Part shown: positions 42,773 to 54,230 of the stretch, one piece after another
How the letters are laid out: every line of letters begins with the position of its first letter
Position numbering within the stretch: position 1 is the stretch's first letter
Notes under the pieces: generated by a model
What the model was told of the DNA's origin: nothing
The model's input: only the letters and a program-made list of their open reading frames with translations
Database searches by the model: none
Position numbers and translations under genes: made by a program
Origin: Costus lasius
Lineage: Eukaryota > Streptophyta > Magnoliopsida > Zingiberales > Costaceae
Length of the DNA stretch: 64,000 bases
Direction: 5' to 3'
Assembly (NCBI GenBank): GCA_027563935.2
Contig: CM050454.1
Location: forward strand, 21,945,501 to 22,009,500

Positions 42773-45457
42773 TTGATCTATCTACTTTGCATACACAGGA
42801 GCCTTAGGTCAGGACCACTTGTACCATTGGATCCTGAAATCAATAAGACATTGAGAGTGCGCAGAAAGTTGAGATTAGAAGAGACATCACAAGAAGAATT
42901 GCAAGAGACATTCCAACCAGAGTTAAAAGAAGAAATATTAGAGATGGGAGACAATCAGAACAATTAGAGAACACTTAGGGACTATGCAGCCCCTAACCAT
43001 CATGAAATTCGTTCTAGTATAGCTAGGCCAGCAATAGAGGCTAACAATTTTGAGATTAAACCTGGTTTCATTGCAATGTTTCAACAAGATCAGTTTGGAG
43101 GATCTCCACTAGAGGATCCTAACCAACACTTGGCCGTATTTCTTGAATTATGCGATACTATTAAATTGAATGGTGTTTCTAGCGATGCATTGAGATTAAG
43201 ACTTTTTCCTTTCTCTCTTAGGGACCGGGCAAAGACATGGCTTAATTCACACCCAGCCGGTAGCTTCACCACTTGGAATCAACTGTCCAATTCCTTCTTG
43301 AACAAATACTTTCCCCCAAGCAAGACACTGCAGATGAGAAACCAAATTACAAGCTTTCAACAAAGAAGAGGGGAGTCGCTCAGTGAAGCCTGGGAGAGAT
43401 TCAATGAACTACAGTGGAAGTGCCCTCACCATGGACTAGAACTTCAAACTTTACTGCAAACTTTTTATATTACATTATCTGATCAGACTAAAATGATTAT
43501 GGATGCTGCTGCAGGAGGAGCTCTTATGAGCAAAACACCAGATGATGCCTTCAGACTACTAGAGGAGATGGCATTGAACCACAATCAATGGACTACCGAG
43601 AGAGGAGTACTTTACAAACCTTCTCAAGGTAAGGGTGAAAGTGAAGGGTGGCGATCCTTAGAAGAGAAGGTAGACTTTTTGTGCAGTAAGTTAAATTCCA
43701 TGCAAACTGCTTCTATTTCTGCTATTACTTCTGAAAATTGTGGCAATGATGATCATACTGCTGAATATTGTAGAATTGTTGATCAGGGTAATGAGCATGT
43801 GAATGTCATATGGAATTATAATCAAAGTAGACCTAATGATCCCTATTCTAATACATATAACCCTAGATGGAGAAATCACCCCAACCTTTCATGGAAAAAC
43901 AATAACAATGTAGGGGGGAACACTGAAAACAAAGGATTCCAAAGGCAAAATCCCAACCAAAATCTGAATCAAAACAATGATCAATTTTTTGAGATAAAAT
44001 CCATGATTGAAAAAATAATGACTAGTCAAAATCAGTTTGAGCTAAAACAAGATAGAAAAATTGAAGAGTTTATGTCTAATCAAAAACAAATCCTGTCAAA
44101 TCAAAATAGACAAATTGAAGAGTTTAAGGAAAGTTTTCATCAAATTAACTCTAGACTGGATAGAGTAGAAGCCCACAACAAAATTCTTGAAAACCAAATT
44201 GCACAACATGCTAGTGTACCTTACAGACCCCCTGGGAAATTGCCTGCAAAACCTGAGATAAACCCTAGGGAGCACTGTAATGCCATCATGACTAGAAGTG
44301 GGAAACAACTGGGAGAACCTAGAGGGAGGTTTGAAAACACTGAAAAAAGGCTTGATGACAATGAAAGGGAATTAGAGTTAGGAGAATTTTCTTCACATGA
44401 GAAACCCCAAACTTGTTTATCACCTCAAAAGGGTGATGAACCAAAAGGGGAGGAATCATGTGAGAAAGACAATCCTAAATCTGATTTGCCTAATCCTTAT
44501 CAGCCACCTATACCTTTTTCTCAAAGGTTGGTTCAATATAAACTAGACAAAAAGTTTGGCAAATTTCTGGAAATCCTGAAAAAGCTTTATGTTAACATTC
44601 CTTTCACTGAAGCTATTACTGAAATGCCATCTTATGCCAAGTTTTTAAAGAAAATTTTGTCTAGTAAAAGGAAATTAGATGATTATGGTACATGCACTGT
44701 TACTTTAACTGAAGATTATAGTGCTATCATACAGAACAAACTGCCACCTAAACTGAAAGATCCAGGTAGTTTTTCTATACCTTGTTCAACAGGCACTATG
44801 GCTTTTGACCGAGCCTTATGTGACCTCGGTGCAAGTGTGAGTCTAATGTCTCTTTCTACTTACAGGAAACTTAATCTTGGAGAGCTAAAGCATACATCCA
44901 TATCCTTACAGCTCGCGAATTCATCGGTAAAGTATCCTGCAGGAATATTAGAGAATGTCCCTGTACAAATTGGTAAGCTTTTCATTCCAGCAGATTTTGT
45001 AGTGTTAGACATGGAGGTAAATTCTAGAAATTCTATCATTCTTGGAAGACCACTTTTGGCCACTGCTAAGACTAACATTGATGTGAAAGAAGGAAAGATT
45101 ACCTTTGACATATGTGACAACAAGATTGAATTTAATCTTAATGATTCATTAAACAAACTTTCATACTCAGGATCTTATTGTAGTGTTGAGATATTTAATG
45201 ATGAAATTTATGATGTTTCAAGTCTGTTTGATGAAACCCCAAATAATGAAGACAATATTTCTGAGGGTATTGGTGAGAAATTGCAGAAGAAAAAGATAAG
45301 GAGGAAGAGAAGAAGAGAAAGCTCTAGATTGATTGGCAAAATAGAAGAGATTCTAAGCAAATTTGGATACTGTTTCAAGATTGAGCCTTATGTTGGAAAA
45401 TCAGGAGGGAAATTCAGGAGTTCACGATCGAACCCGAGTGTTAAAGGGTCAAGCTAA
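42773..45457 (+). CDS. Athila-type gag-protease polyprotein (one in-frame TAG)
   Basis: Open for 793 codons from 43076. The same frame extends upstream to 42773 with a single TAG at 42965-42967, and that upstream part encodes the basic N-terminus (LRVRRKLRLEET). The gag domain has GGSPLEDPNQHLAVFL, LRLFPFSLRDRAKTWL, KYFPPSKTL, SLSEAWERFNEL and AAGGALMSK. The zinc knuckle has lost its first Cys (S-E-N-C-G...H...C). Asn/Gln-rich and coiled-coil regions follow, then PPGKLPAKPEINPREHCNAI. The protease has ALCDLGASVSLMSLS and SIILGRPLLATAKTNIDV. The frame ends 20 bp before the conserved hairpin, with no RT or integrase. Gag would form particles and the protease would process them. Confidence 0.88.
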
Positions 45458-45478
45458 TGACCTTTAAATTAGCGCTTC

Positions 45479-45496
45479 TTGGGAGGCAACCCAAGC
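45479..45496 (+). other. Conserved hairpin after gag-protease of E4
   Basis: CTTGGGAGGCAACCCAAG, identical to the E1 copy. It is followed by a pyrimidine-rich tract and TTTTTGTAG|GTAAATTT (about 45556-45575), a possible splice-acceptor context ahead of the palindrome spacer. Confidence 0.55.
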
Positions 45497-45584
45497 TTTC
45501 TAACCTCTATTTTGTTTTCTTTAACTTAATTTTAGCTTGATACTAATTTTTCTTTTATTTTTGTAGGTAAATTTTGATTTGGAG

Positions 45585-46065
45585 CAAATTACGGCACTAC
45601 CGTAAAGTATATTACGGTACCGTATTTTTCAACCTCTTCCGATTAGAAAGTTGCCACGATTTCACGGTACTACCGTAAGGCATTGTACGGTACCATAATT
45701 TAGTTCCAAAATCCACCCGAGAGCTTCCTTATTTTTACGGTACTACCATAAGGTATTGTACGGTACCGTATTTTCACAAAATCTTATTTTTTGATTTTCT
45801 AAATTTTTGATTTTTGAAAAAAAAAAAAATTTTGCTGTTTGGATTTTACGGTAGGTACCGTAAGCTATGTTACGGTACCGTAATTCCACATCATTTTTGA
45901 ACAAAAAGATGTCAAGATTTTATGGCGGTACCGTAAGACATTTTACGGTACCGTATTCTGCATCCAATTTTGAACAGAAGGCAGTTAAGATTTTACGGTA
46001 GTGCCGTAAGAAATAACACGGACGTAAAATACTTTCGAACACGCGAGTCTGTACCGTATTTAGGG
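45585..46065 (+). repeat. Internal palindrome array of E4
   Basis: Six paired units at about 45588, 45660, 45736, 45846, 45918 and 45994. Examples are TTACGGTACCGTA and ACGGTAGGTACCGTAAG. Spacing is about 72-110 bp. This lies between the gag-protease gene and the env-like gene, not in the LTR. Confidence 0.85.
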
Positions 46066-46655
46066 TTTCGACCGGGCCGTTTTTAGGGTTTCACCCTCGT
46101 TTTCGCTCGAGCTTGCGCCGATCTCACCTCTCCGACCATCTCCGACCTGCTGTGGACGCCGGTGACCCTTCCCGTCCAGATTTCACCGTCTATTAGGTAC
46201 CCGTTTTTCCGATTTCATCGTTTTGACGAGTTTTGACGAGTTTTCGCCCCTTTCATTCGTTCTCGTTCGATTCTCAACCATTTTGAGTGATTTTTGTTTC
46301 TAATCACTCGCTAGAGGATAAGCTTTCAATTTCTTGCTATTTGAAACAAATTTGAACCGATTTCATGACCGATTTGAGCTGAAATGGGTTGAAACATAGT
46401 AAAGTTACTGTTCACTCACGGTTTTGTTGTTTCTTGAATTTGAGCATGAGTTTAAAGTAGATTTTTGCTTCCTAAATACTTGATTAGTGTTACTAATGAT
46501 GCTGAAGCTATGATTCATGCTTGCCATTTTGAATTGAGATTAAGATTACAAGCCCTGTTTTTACTCTGCTAATGACGCTTGGAGAACATGTTGATAGAAC
46601 TTAATCTGAACATATATATTATTGTTTTGCTGCCATTGAATTATGAGTTTGCAGC
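46066..46655 (+). other. E4 spacer before the env-like gene
   Basis: A C/T-rich leader-like stretch (46080-46200) then AT-rich DNA without a gene. It ends GAGTTTGCAG (46643-46652), a plausible splice acceptor just before the env-like start. Confidence 0.45.
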
Positions 46656-48047
46656 TTGTTAGCAAATATGCCAAGGAGAAAGGTAATTTGCCAAAGGGAG
46701 AAGAGGAAAGCCCCTGCAGAACCATATCAACCCCAGAATCGCCATGGAATTATTTTTAGGAATGAGATGCTAGAGACCAGATACAACAAATTGATTGAAA
46801 GAAGGATTGTCAACACAAAATATGCTGATCATAGGACTCTTGAAGCCTTAGGGCTTTATGATGACATACTTTGGATGTTTGATAGGATTCAAGCCAAGCA
46901 GTTTTTCCAGATGCAACCACCCACATTCTTACCCCTTGTTCTAGAGTTTTTGAGTAGTTTGATAATTGAATTAAAGGAGTACTCTCATGGCCCTGTAGAA
47001 GGAGAACTTAATTTCAGATTAGCCAATGAGGAGAGGAAACTTACCTTGTAGGAAGTTAGAGACATCTTTGGACTGAGCATAGGAGGGTACACTGAGATAC
47101 CCCTTGGATTTATGGAAAACATATTTTGGAACCAAATCACTGATGAGAACCGTTTCTATGTTGTTTCTGCCAGGGCTAGTAAGATTCTGAACCCTTGTAT
47201 CAGATATGCTCACAGGGTTCTAGCACACACAGTGTTCGGCAGAGGGGATAGTGACGGCATGGTTCGTCAGCATGAGCTCTATCTTCTCTGGGGCATGCTC
47301 AATGGGTTTGCAGTGGATGTGGCTTATTTCATGGCCAAGCATATGGACAAGGTGGCTAGAGCAACCAGAGGAACTGTGGTAATAGGAGGCTTGATTACTC
47401 CTATAGCCAGGCATTTTGGGATTGAGCCCTTTGACGCAGAGATGGCACGAGGGAATCCAAGACTGGATATGGAATCTTGCATTGCGATGAGGATGATTGT
47501 TAGGGAGGGAGATACCTTTTGTTTGGTCATTGGACCAAATATCCGCCCTCTACCTTTACCGCGCAACGAGAAGACTACAGTCAGGGACAGAGCCAATTGG
47601 AAGTTGTCACCCAGCGCAGCAGAGGCATCCTTTACCCCACCGCTTGATTCAGCACCACCACCACCCACCTGGGGTGGAAGAGGTGATCCATATGGGATGG
47701 AGTCACCTCCTCGTGATTCTCCACAGGCTGCCGGTACATCTTCACAGAAACCTAGGGCTGGTTTTGCTAGCCACCATGATCCTAGTTTTCAGGCGTTGAC
47801 AGCACAAATGTATAATCAAGAACGCCGCCAGGAGAGGATGGAATACACTCTGGGGCACATCCAGAGAGATATGGAGAGGTTATGCAATCATATGGAAGAT
47901 ATAGGTAATTTCCTTTTTGACCGCTTTGGTTATGCAGATCATCGAGATTATGGATACCAGGGTGATCAAGGAGGAACACCATATTATGACCCCATGGAGG
48001 CTGCTGCTAGAGATTCAGAGGCTACACGATTAGATGGCGACAAATAG
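46656..48047 (+). CDS. ATHILA-family env-like protein (one in-frame TAG)
   Basis: 463 codons in one frame with a single TAG at 47049-47051. The basic N-terminus (PRRKVICQREKRK) is followed by a region matching the ATHILA ORF family: RRIVNTKYADHRTLEALGL, FFQMQPPTFLPLVLEFL, GELNFRLANEERKLTL and EVRDIFGLSIGGYTEIPLGF. Next come RYAHRVLAHTVFGRGDSD, ELYLLWGMLNGF and GGLITPIARHFGIEPF. A Pro-rich linker leads to a coiled coil (RRQERMEYTLGHIQRDMERL) and a Tyr/Asp-rich tail. I see no signal peptide or clear membrane segment, so the historic env label is not supported here. Its role in the element cycle is not known. Confidence 0.85.
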
Positions 48048-48675
48048 ATACTTTGTGAGTATTGTTTTCCTTTATCTCTTTACCATACTGTGTTTTCCCA
48101 TATATATCTCATTGATTTTTCATATGATGAAGGAAGGGATGACGCTTCATGATCGCTGCCACCGATTTTTGATTACTTGCTTTTCAATTTGGTTGTACTT
48201 TAATGATGATGCTGGTTTATGATATTCAATATGGTTGTATGATATTCTGATGATTTACTTTTTAATATGGTTGTACCATATGATGATGATGATATTAATT
48301 CCAGTTGACATGATGTGATAATGAAAATATTTTGATATATGATCATGTTTTGGCATGTGTTGATAAATTTTTGATGATGAATAGACTCATGTGTTGATGA
48401 TTTTATAGCCCCATCGTGTTAAATTTATTTCTTCAATACATATTTGTCTATTGAAATATGACATTAGTTGATGCATAAAATTTTGGGTAGATGTATTGTT
48501 TGAAGAATGAAATCTAAAAGTGAAACTTTTCTTTTGAATAAAATGAGCATATGAGTGCAATTTTTTTTTTTTTTTTGAATTGAGATCAATGGATCAACCT
48601 AGTAAGAGTTTAGTCTATTCTTGCTATTTGTTGGGAAGGAAGAATCCAAGATCCACAAAAAAAAAATAGTGAGAG
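48048..48675 (+). other. E4 3' UTR, first part
   Basis: AT-rich, with repeated GATGATG/ATGGTTGTA strings and a T16 run (48561-48576). No gene is seen. Confidence 0.5.
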
Positions 48676-48820
48676 ATTCCCCTATTTGGCACTATGTAAA
48701 ATTGATAGTGGTACCTAAAACATGGGTTGAAGTCTATGCATGAAAAATAATGAGAGATAAAAAGAATAAGACTCCTCTACTTGGTACTATGCAAAATTGA
48801 CAGTGGTACCGAAGAAAGAG
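48676..48820 (+). repeat. Two tandem 3' UTR hairpin units of E4
   Basis: CTATTTGGCACTATGTAAAATTGATAGTGGTACC and CTACTTGGTACTATGCAAAATTGACAGTGGTACC, about 95 bp apart. They are homologous to units in E1, E2 and E3. Confidence 0.65.
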
Positions 48821-49200
48821 TTGAAGTCAAAAATAAAAAGTATGTGTCTATGTGGGTACATGCCGTCTTTACAAAAACAAACAAAATTCATAAAAAAGAA
48901 AAAAAAATTGTGTGTGGAAAAAGATCTTGGAAACCTAATTCCTGTAAACAAAAGCATGATAGATTTGAATTGAAATTGGGTGAAGTCTTGAGATTGAAAA
49001 TTCTAATTATTGTACATGTTGCAAAATTTTATTTAATTGAATTGTGGATCTAGAGGATTGAGTTCTAAAGATGATATACTTATTTGAATTTTTATAAATC
49101 AATTGACACAGTTTTTCATTGACAAGTTGTATTTTAGAAATTTATTGAGCATGAAAAAGGCTATTTTTTTAATCAAATTTTGATTTCAAAATTTTGATTT

Positions 49201-49237
49201 TTGCTTGAGGACAAGCAAAGTTTGAGCCTTATGTGTT
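49201..49237 (+). other. 3' LTR-proximal motif of E4 (PPT region)
   Basis: TTGCTTGAGGACAAGCAAAG at 49201-49220, then TTTGAGCCTTATGTGTT up to the LTR. It is identical to the E1 arrangement. Confidence 0.65.
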
Positions 49238-51245
49238 TGATGACACCAAAATATGTAGTATATTTTGATTCATTTTGGATACCTTTTTCATACTAAATTG
49301 AGGATCTTTTACTTGTTTTTATGTTAAATCCATCAAATATTGCAAAGTCTACTTCTATTTTGGTTTTTCATGTTTTTCAGGTAAAAAGGCACTATTTAAG
49401 GCATTTTCAAGCGAAATCAAATACATAGAAGAGTTACCATCATCAAGAGGAGGTCACCCAATAAATTTTACGCAAAACGGAGCAATTCAGCAAATTACGG
49501 CAGTGCCGTAATCCATTTTACGGTACCGTAATTTCATACAGTACCGTAAAATCCGAGCCCTGCCGTATTTTGAAGAATTTCCGAACAGAAAGATTTTTGG
49601 ATTTTACGGCACTTGCCATAAAGAATTACACTGCCGTATTCTTCAGCGCTTTCAGAACAGAGACTTTACCTGATTTTTCGGCACCACCGTAATGAACTAC
49701 ACGGTACCGTATTTTCCAGACGATTTCGAACAGAGAGTTCAGCCGATTTTACGGTACTGCCGTAAACCAATTTACAGTACCGTATTTCCTAGACAACATC
49801 AGAACAGAAGACTCGATCGATTTTACGGCACCTGCCGTGAACTATTACACTGCCGTAATTCTTGTTTTGAACGCGACACCCAGGTCAATTTCCATGCCTG
49901 ATTCTTGCGGAGATGATTGCAGACGATCCAGGGCTTCATATTCGACGCCGTAAGAAGCAAAAGGGAGTTTTGGACGGGAGGAACACACACACACCGAAAG
50001 CCCCAATTTTCATTGTTTGTCGAGAGAGAAATCGTTATCCACGCCGCCGCCTAGGGTATCGCCACCGTGCTCAATCCAGACGATCTCCGGCCGTGATTTT
50101 CATACTGAAGCTTCATCTGAAGGAGGAGACGACGTACCAGAAGTTTCAGACAGAGAGGAGATCAATTGAAGGAGAAATCAAGGAAAGAAGGGGTGCCGAC
50201 ACTGTTCATCGCCTAAATTTGGAAATTACGGCTGTGAAATACTTCACAGCCGCACTGTATTTTCTAAACTTCTCTTTTCTTTTGATTTTTGATCTTCTGA
50301 AACCATGGAATTCTGTAACTCCTTTACCATGATAGCTTAAAGTACTCTTGGGACATGGGGGAGTAATTCACTTGATTTCCAATGACTAGATGACTATTTT
50401 TACTATTTCGTTGAGTTTAATATTACCATGATGATTTTGCTCATGTGATAATTGTGCTTAGACTCTCTATAAGTTCATGTTACTAATTATGTTCTTAGAA
50501 TTTTCGCTTGAGACCGAAAGGTAATTGCTTGAGAATTTGGAGCCCTAGAATTGCATGTTAGGAACCCTTCCTTAGGTTTGATCCAACTTGATCTGTTCTA
50601 GTAAAATTACTACCATGATTATAACATGAATCTATAGATCGAGTCTATTTGTCAAACGTGGAGATCTTGCACGAAAGTGAGGATCAGAACGTTGGAGATC
50701 TATGAGTAAAACTAGTGTCGAGGCTTGGATGCACGAAAGTGATCCTTGAGTTTCCGCTAGAGATTGTCAACCTAGAATTCGGATGCACGAAAGTGATCCT
50801 TGGGTTCATAGATTGATAATTTGCTTATCTTCAGCGTTGGGACAAATCTAAGCGAAGATAAATCCCTGCGTGATTGTATGCACGAGAGTGAAACAATCTT
50901 TTATTAGGTAAATCGTATCTTCATCATGATAAAATTAAACCGACGAAATCCTTATTCATATCTAGTCATAAGAGTTAAGTGAACGAAACCCTAGTCCCAA
51001 CTTTCTCTCTAACAGTTTTCTTTTGTGTGTTTGCGATATTTGCTTAACTTTCATTTGATTGCCTAGATAGCGAAAAATCAATTATTTAGTACTTGACAAC
51101 GTAGGTCCCTGTGGATTCGATACTTTCTTTATTACTTCGTGTACCCGTGCACTTGCGAGATCACAATAAGTTTTTGGCGCCGTTACCGAGGATTAGTCTA
51201 AGGTACACGTGTGTCATACTTGTAGTGTTACCTTACGGTACAACA
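49238..51245 (+). repeat. 3' LTR of E4
   Basis: 2008 bp, collinear with 40636-42650, ending ...TTACGGTACAACA before TSD TAGGG. It includes the palindrome array (49495-49862), the CACGAAAGTG array (50660-50895) and the PBS-like relic (51175-51192). Confidence 0.92.
49495..49862 (+). repeat. LTR palindrome array of E4, 3' copy
   Basis: Same units as 40893-41262. A few substitutions (for example TTTTTCGGCACC at 49675, TGCCATAA at 49614) break arms, so decay has begun. Confidence 0.85.
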
Positions 51246-51250
51246 TAGGG

Positions 51251-52206
51251 CCCTATGAGCTTACAAACATATCATTATAGCATCCCACACATGCGTGGGT
51301 GAGTTCAGGTTTAATTTAATAGGCCAATTATAAGTAATAAGTCAAGAGGGAGGTTAGGCCTCCAAGTTCCCTTACTAACATAATGAGGGCTATTTAAGTA
51401 GGGGATGGAAATGTAATTCAGCTGAGGGTTGTGGATGCCTTTGGTGCTTCATTGTTGAGTTCATGATTGGAACTGCCCACATAATTTAGTGTAGAAGTAA
51501 CCCTAGACAAGGAGTAAATGAAACAACAAAGTAGGGGAACACTTATAAGAGTCTAAAGGAAACGGGTGAAGGGGTGCTGCAATCCATCATTGTCTAGGTG
51601 CTACTAACGTTCTGATCTTCTCTACGGCAGATCTATACTAGGCATGAAGGGGAGTAAAAAAAGGGAGTAGATAACGCCCAAGTAGCTTCTTCCACTTGTC
51701 GAAGAGGAGGAGACTGCCCTCATGTTGATCAAGGGTCAAAAACATGAGAAGTAGTTATGGAACAGAGGATCCAGCGGGTGGAAGTTCACTGATTGGTGTT
51801 GGTTGGTGTTTCCTCTGGCGGCATGGATGAGGAGGGAAATATCATCACCAACATCTAGAGAGGACTCAAGAAGATAACGATAGTCGAAGCACCTGGGGGG
51901 CACCTTCACTAGTAATCGTCACGAAGTTGGGCAGTGAATAGGGGAGGCGAGCTTCTACTACTCCCTACTGATTTTGTTCTGGGCTTGGATCTAGATTCTT
52001 GGCTTCCAGGAATGATGAAGAGGCAAGAGATCGAGCGTGGAGGCTCAGAGATGGTGGAGAAACACTCTGGCGAGGTTAGCGACGAGTTCCTAGTTAGCAC
52101 ACGTAGAGGATCATGAAAACAAGAGAGGTGACAAGGTTGCTGGCGACACAAGCACCTGAGAGGAGAGTCGGGAAAAATGGCGACGCAAGCACTAGTGGTT
52201 GTCATC
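51251..52206 (-). repeat. Chromovirus 5' LTR, outer piece
   Basis: Continues the LTR interrupted by E4 and matches 25710-26690. Similarity ends around GCACTAGTGGTTG at 52190-52202. Confidence 0.7.
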
Positions 52207-52339
52207 TGTAGTTAATAAAAAAAATGTCAAATAATGACATAATTTGGTCAATTCACTCTAGTATAGCTTACTTATTTAAGCTAACTCCTCTACATGAGTC
52301 TAATTTAGCTAATGAATCAAACTCTCATGAACACATAGG

Positions 52340-52408
52340 CTGATGGAGACCCAAGACTCACACTTCAAAGATCTATTCAAACTCGAAAGATGTCTTCCCG
52401 ATATGGCA
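52340..52408 (+). repeat. Short chromovirus 3' tail fragment, opposite orientation
   Basis: CTGATGGAGACCCAAGACTC...CTTCCCGATATGGC resembles the reverse complement of 27241-27307. It lies just outside the chromovirus, so it derives from a different, plus-strand copy. Confidence 0.55.
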
Positions 52409-52765
52409 ATATTTTATGTCAAAATTGGCTTGGGTTGAACAGCAATAAAATATGCTATTGTTCAATTTTTTTTATTATTTAACAGGTATGCTTAAATGAG
52501 TAGCTTCAAGTAGGAATAAAATATAGCCTTAAATATTTTTATTTAATTTGGTATACTTAAGTACCTCCAAGTGCGGGTACAAATATAAAAAGAGAGGGAG
52601 AGTTTGGATTCAAGTAGGATGTAAGAATTGTAAATTTTCAACTTACTTTCATTTTTGTTCTTAACCTTTCAATAGTTTAGGATTAGTGATAGATCTATAT
52701 ATCGCATAGTGTTGACAACTACCCCTATTGAAATTTACAAAGAATATACAGTTATAAATAATGTC
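52409..52765. other. AT-rich DNA, possible LTR remnant
   Basis: It may continue the adjacent plus-strand chromovirus fragment. A TATA-like ATATAAAAAGAGAGGG occurs at about 52583. No gene is seen. Confidence 0.3.
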
Positions 52766-52790
52766 TTATATATATATATATATATATATA
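52766..52790. repeat. (TA)n microsatellite
   Basis: About 12 TA repeats. Confidence 0.9.
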
Positions 52791-52794
52791 GATA

Positions 52795-53013
52795 ATTGAA
52801 GGGAGTTATGATCAAGGGTTGCAACCAGATGTAAATATTCTCTCTCTGGCTGGTAGAAAAGACTTGTATAATGCAATAATTCGAGCAAAGGCTTTGACAA
52901 GAAGTTTATTAGGAAATGATCATAATGGGAAAACTCCTTTTTGTTGGGCAGAACCTGATGATAGCAACACGCTTGCACTTGTGACATATATGAACATCTT
53001 TCCCTCTATTTAG
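52795..53013 (+). CDS. Unidentified open frame, possible exon
   Basis: Starts after an AT-rich, AG-ended stretch that could be a 3' splice site. It reads about 70 codons including LQPDVNILSLAGRKDLYNAI and GKTPFCWAEPDDSNTLAL, then stops at 53011-53013. Composition is balanced and protein-like, unlike the surrounding DNA, but I do not recognise the family. It could be an exon of a decayed host gene or part of an unlisted element. Confidence 0.3.
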   Translation: MEGSYDQGLQPDVNILSLAGRKDLYNAIIRAKALTRSLLGNDHNGKTPFCWAEPDDSNTLALVTYMNIFPSI

Positions 53014-54230
53014 TTGAGGAAATCTGACTCCGCTAAAGACAAACTATCCTTCTATATTGTTATGGACTGAAACCAATCTCTCACCCGAACATTCGTCTTT
53101 CTTGACTTGTAAAAAGGGAAAACCTCACGTGCCATTTAATGCTTGTAAGACATAAGACCTCTCTGCTTCCGTATATTTAATTACTCTATTCATTGTTTCA
53201 TAACTCTTCGACTCTTCAAATCTTTTAGTATCAAGCACACCAATGCGTTCAAATCATGGAGTGGTTCCAACTTGACTCATTAATTAGTGCTGGCAATCAC
53301 TTGCAATAGTTGGCCACTTTTGAGCTATTATAATGGCAATGGCACAGCAACTGCAAATGTCGCAAACTATTTTACTCAATAGAGCAGAAGTGAATCACTT
53401 TGTTTTTGTTCGAGACTAAAAAGTTGCAGCAATTGTCCAAAAGAAATAGCGTCCGTAATGCTAGCATTCCAGACTGAGTAATTATCTGTAGCTTTCTTTA
53501 CTCATAGCGTGGGTCAACAATCTCCATCCATACCAGTTGTGCCATTGATCAGTAAGGCGTGCACCGACCCTCTGCTTCCAAATTCTTAGTCCATAGTGCC
53601 TTCATATGAATGTTGTTGCTGTTCAGACTTCGGTAGGTTGAGAAGTGCATCCTCTATAATTTAATAATTCCTTGCTTGCTTGCTCTGCTTTTATGTATTG
53701 AGTAACAATGCAACGGTCGTTTTAGGAAGAAAATTTTCGAATGAATATTACGCAAACATATACTCCCATCCTTGCAAGAGAATAAATAACCTCAAAACAC
53801 AACATAATACATAATACATTCCCACCTTAGCTTGAGAGCCACCAGCTTTTAGAGACCACACTATGCAGGAGCATCGCATCGAACCCAATGGTGCAGCTGC
53901 TATATGCCTTGGATGTACAAAATGCTACAGAATTTCTGTAAAACCTCCATCCCAATAAAAATCACATACAAGATAGCAGTTTGTGAATAGCCTCGAAAAT
54001 TATGAAAAAAAAAGTAAGAAATATGAGAGAATCTATGCGTCCAGATAACGGTTAAAGCAACCTCAAACATCACTTGCATGACTCTTGAAAATTCAATACA
54101 TCCTGAAATCAGAAGATAAAACAAAGAAACAGTGCAACATTATTTTACTGAATCCTCAGAACATAAATCAAAAACTTAAATAATGACAGCAGTACTACTA
54201 CAGCGGCACAATTTTAACCGACATTGCCTT
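53014..54230. other. Low-copy DNA; includes the likely 3' UTR of the RGG-box gene
   Basis: No repeat of this stretch is seen elsewhere in the window and no gene is recognised. The part next to 54230 is probably the 3' untranslated region of the minus-strand gene. Confidence 0.4.

Larger units (their letters stand above)
40636..51245 (+). mobile_element. Athila-like element E4, complete, non-autonomous, young
   Basis: 10610 bp with 5-bp target duplications TAGGG (40631-40635; 51246-51250). LTRs 40636-42650 and 49238-51245 are almost identical; the most obvious difference is a 7-base deletion near 50849. Internal order: tRNA-Asp PBS, gag-protease frame, hairpin, palindrome spacer, ATHILA env-like frame, 3' UTR hairpins and the GAGGACAAGCAAAG motif. 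RT, RNase H and integrase are wholly absent. Intact TSD, matching LTRs and long open frames indicate recent insertion using enzymes from another element. Confidence 0.93.
25690..52206 (-). mobile_element. Chromovirus-type Ty3/gypsy element (minus) with nested insertions
   Basis: On the minus strand, 5' to 3': 5' LTR (52206-51251 continuing at 40635-40349, split by E4), tRNA-iMet PBS, gag (40191-39059), insertion of E3 (39058-29817), protease (29816-29334), RT (about 28945-28330), integrase core and C-terminus (28311-27480), 3' tail and 3' LTR (about 26690-25690). Every gene has stops or frameshifts. RNase H and the integrase N-terminus appear to be deleted near 28300-28350. The outermost 3' end and its TSD could not be fixed. 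Confidence 0.8.

Noticed and set aside
46656..48047. Viral-type envelope glycoprotein
   Set aside because: The env-like ATHILA protein shows no signal peptide, membrane anchor or fusion-type segment, so I do not assign an envelope role.
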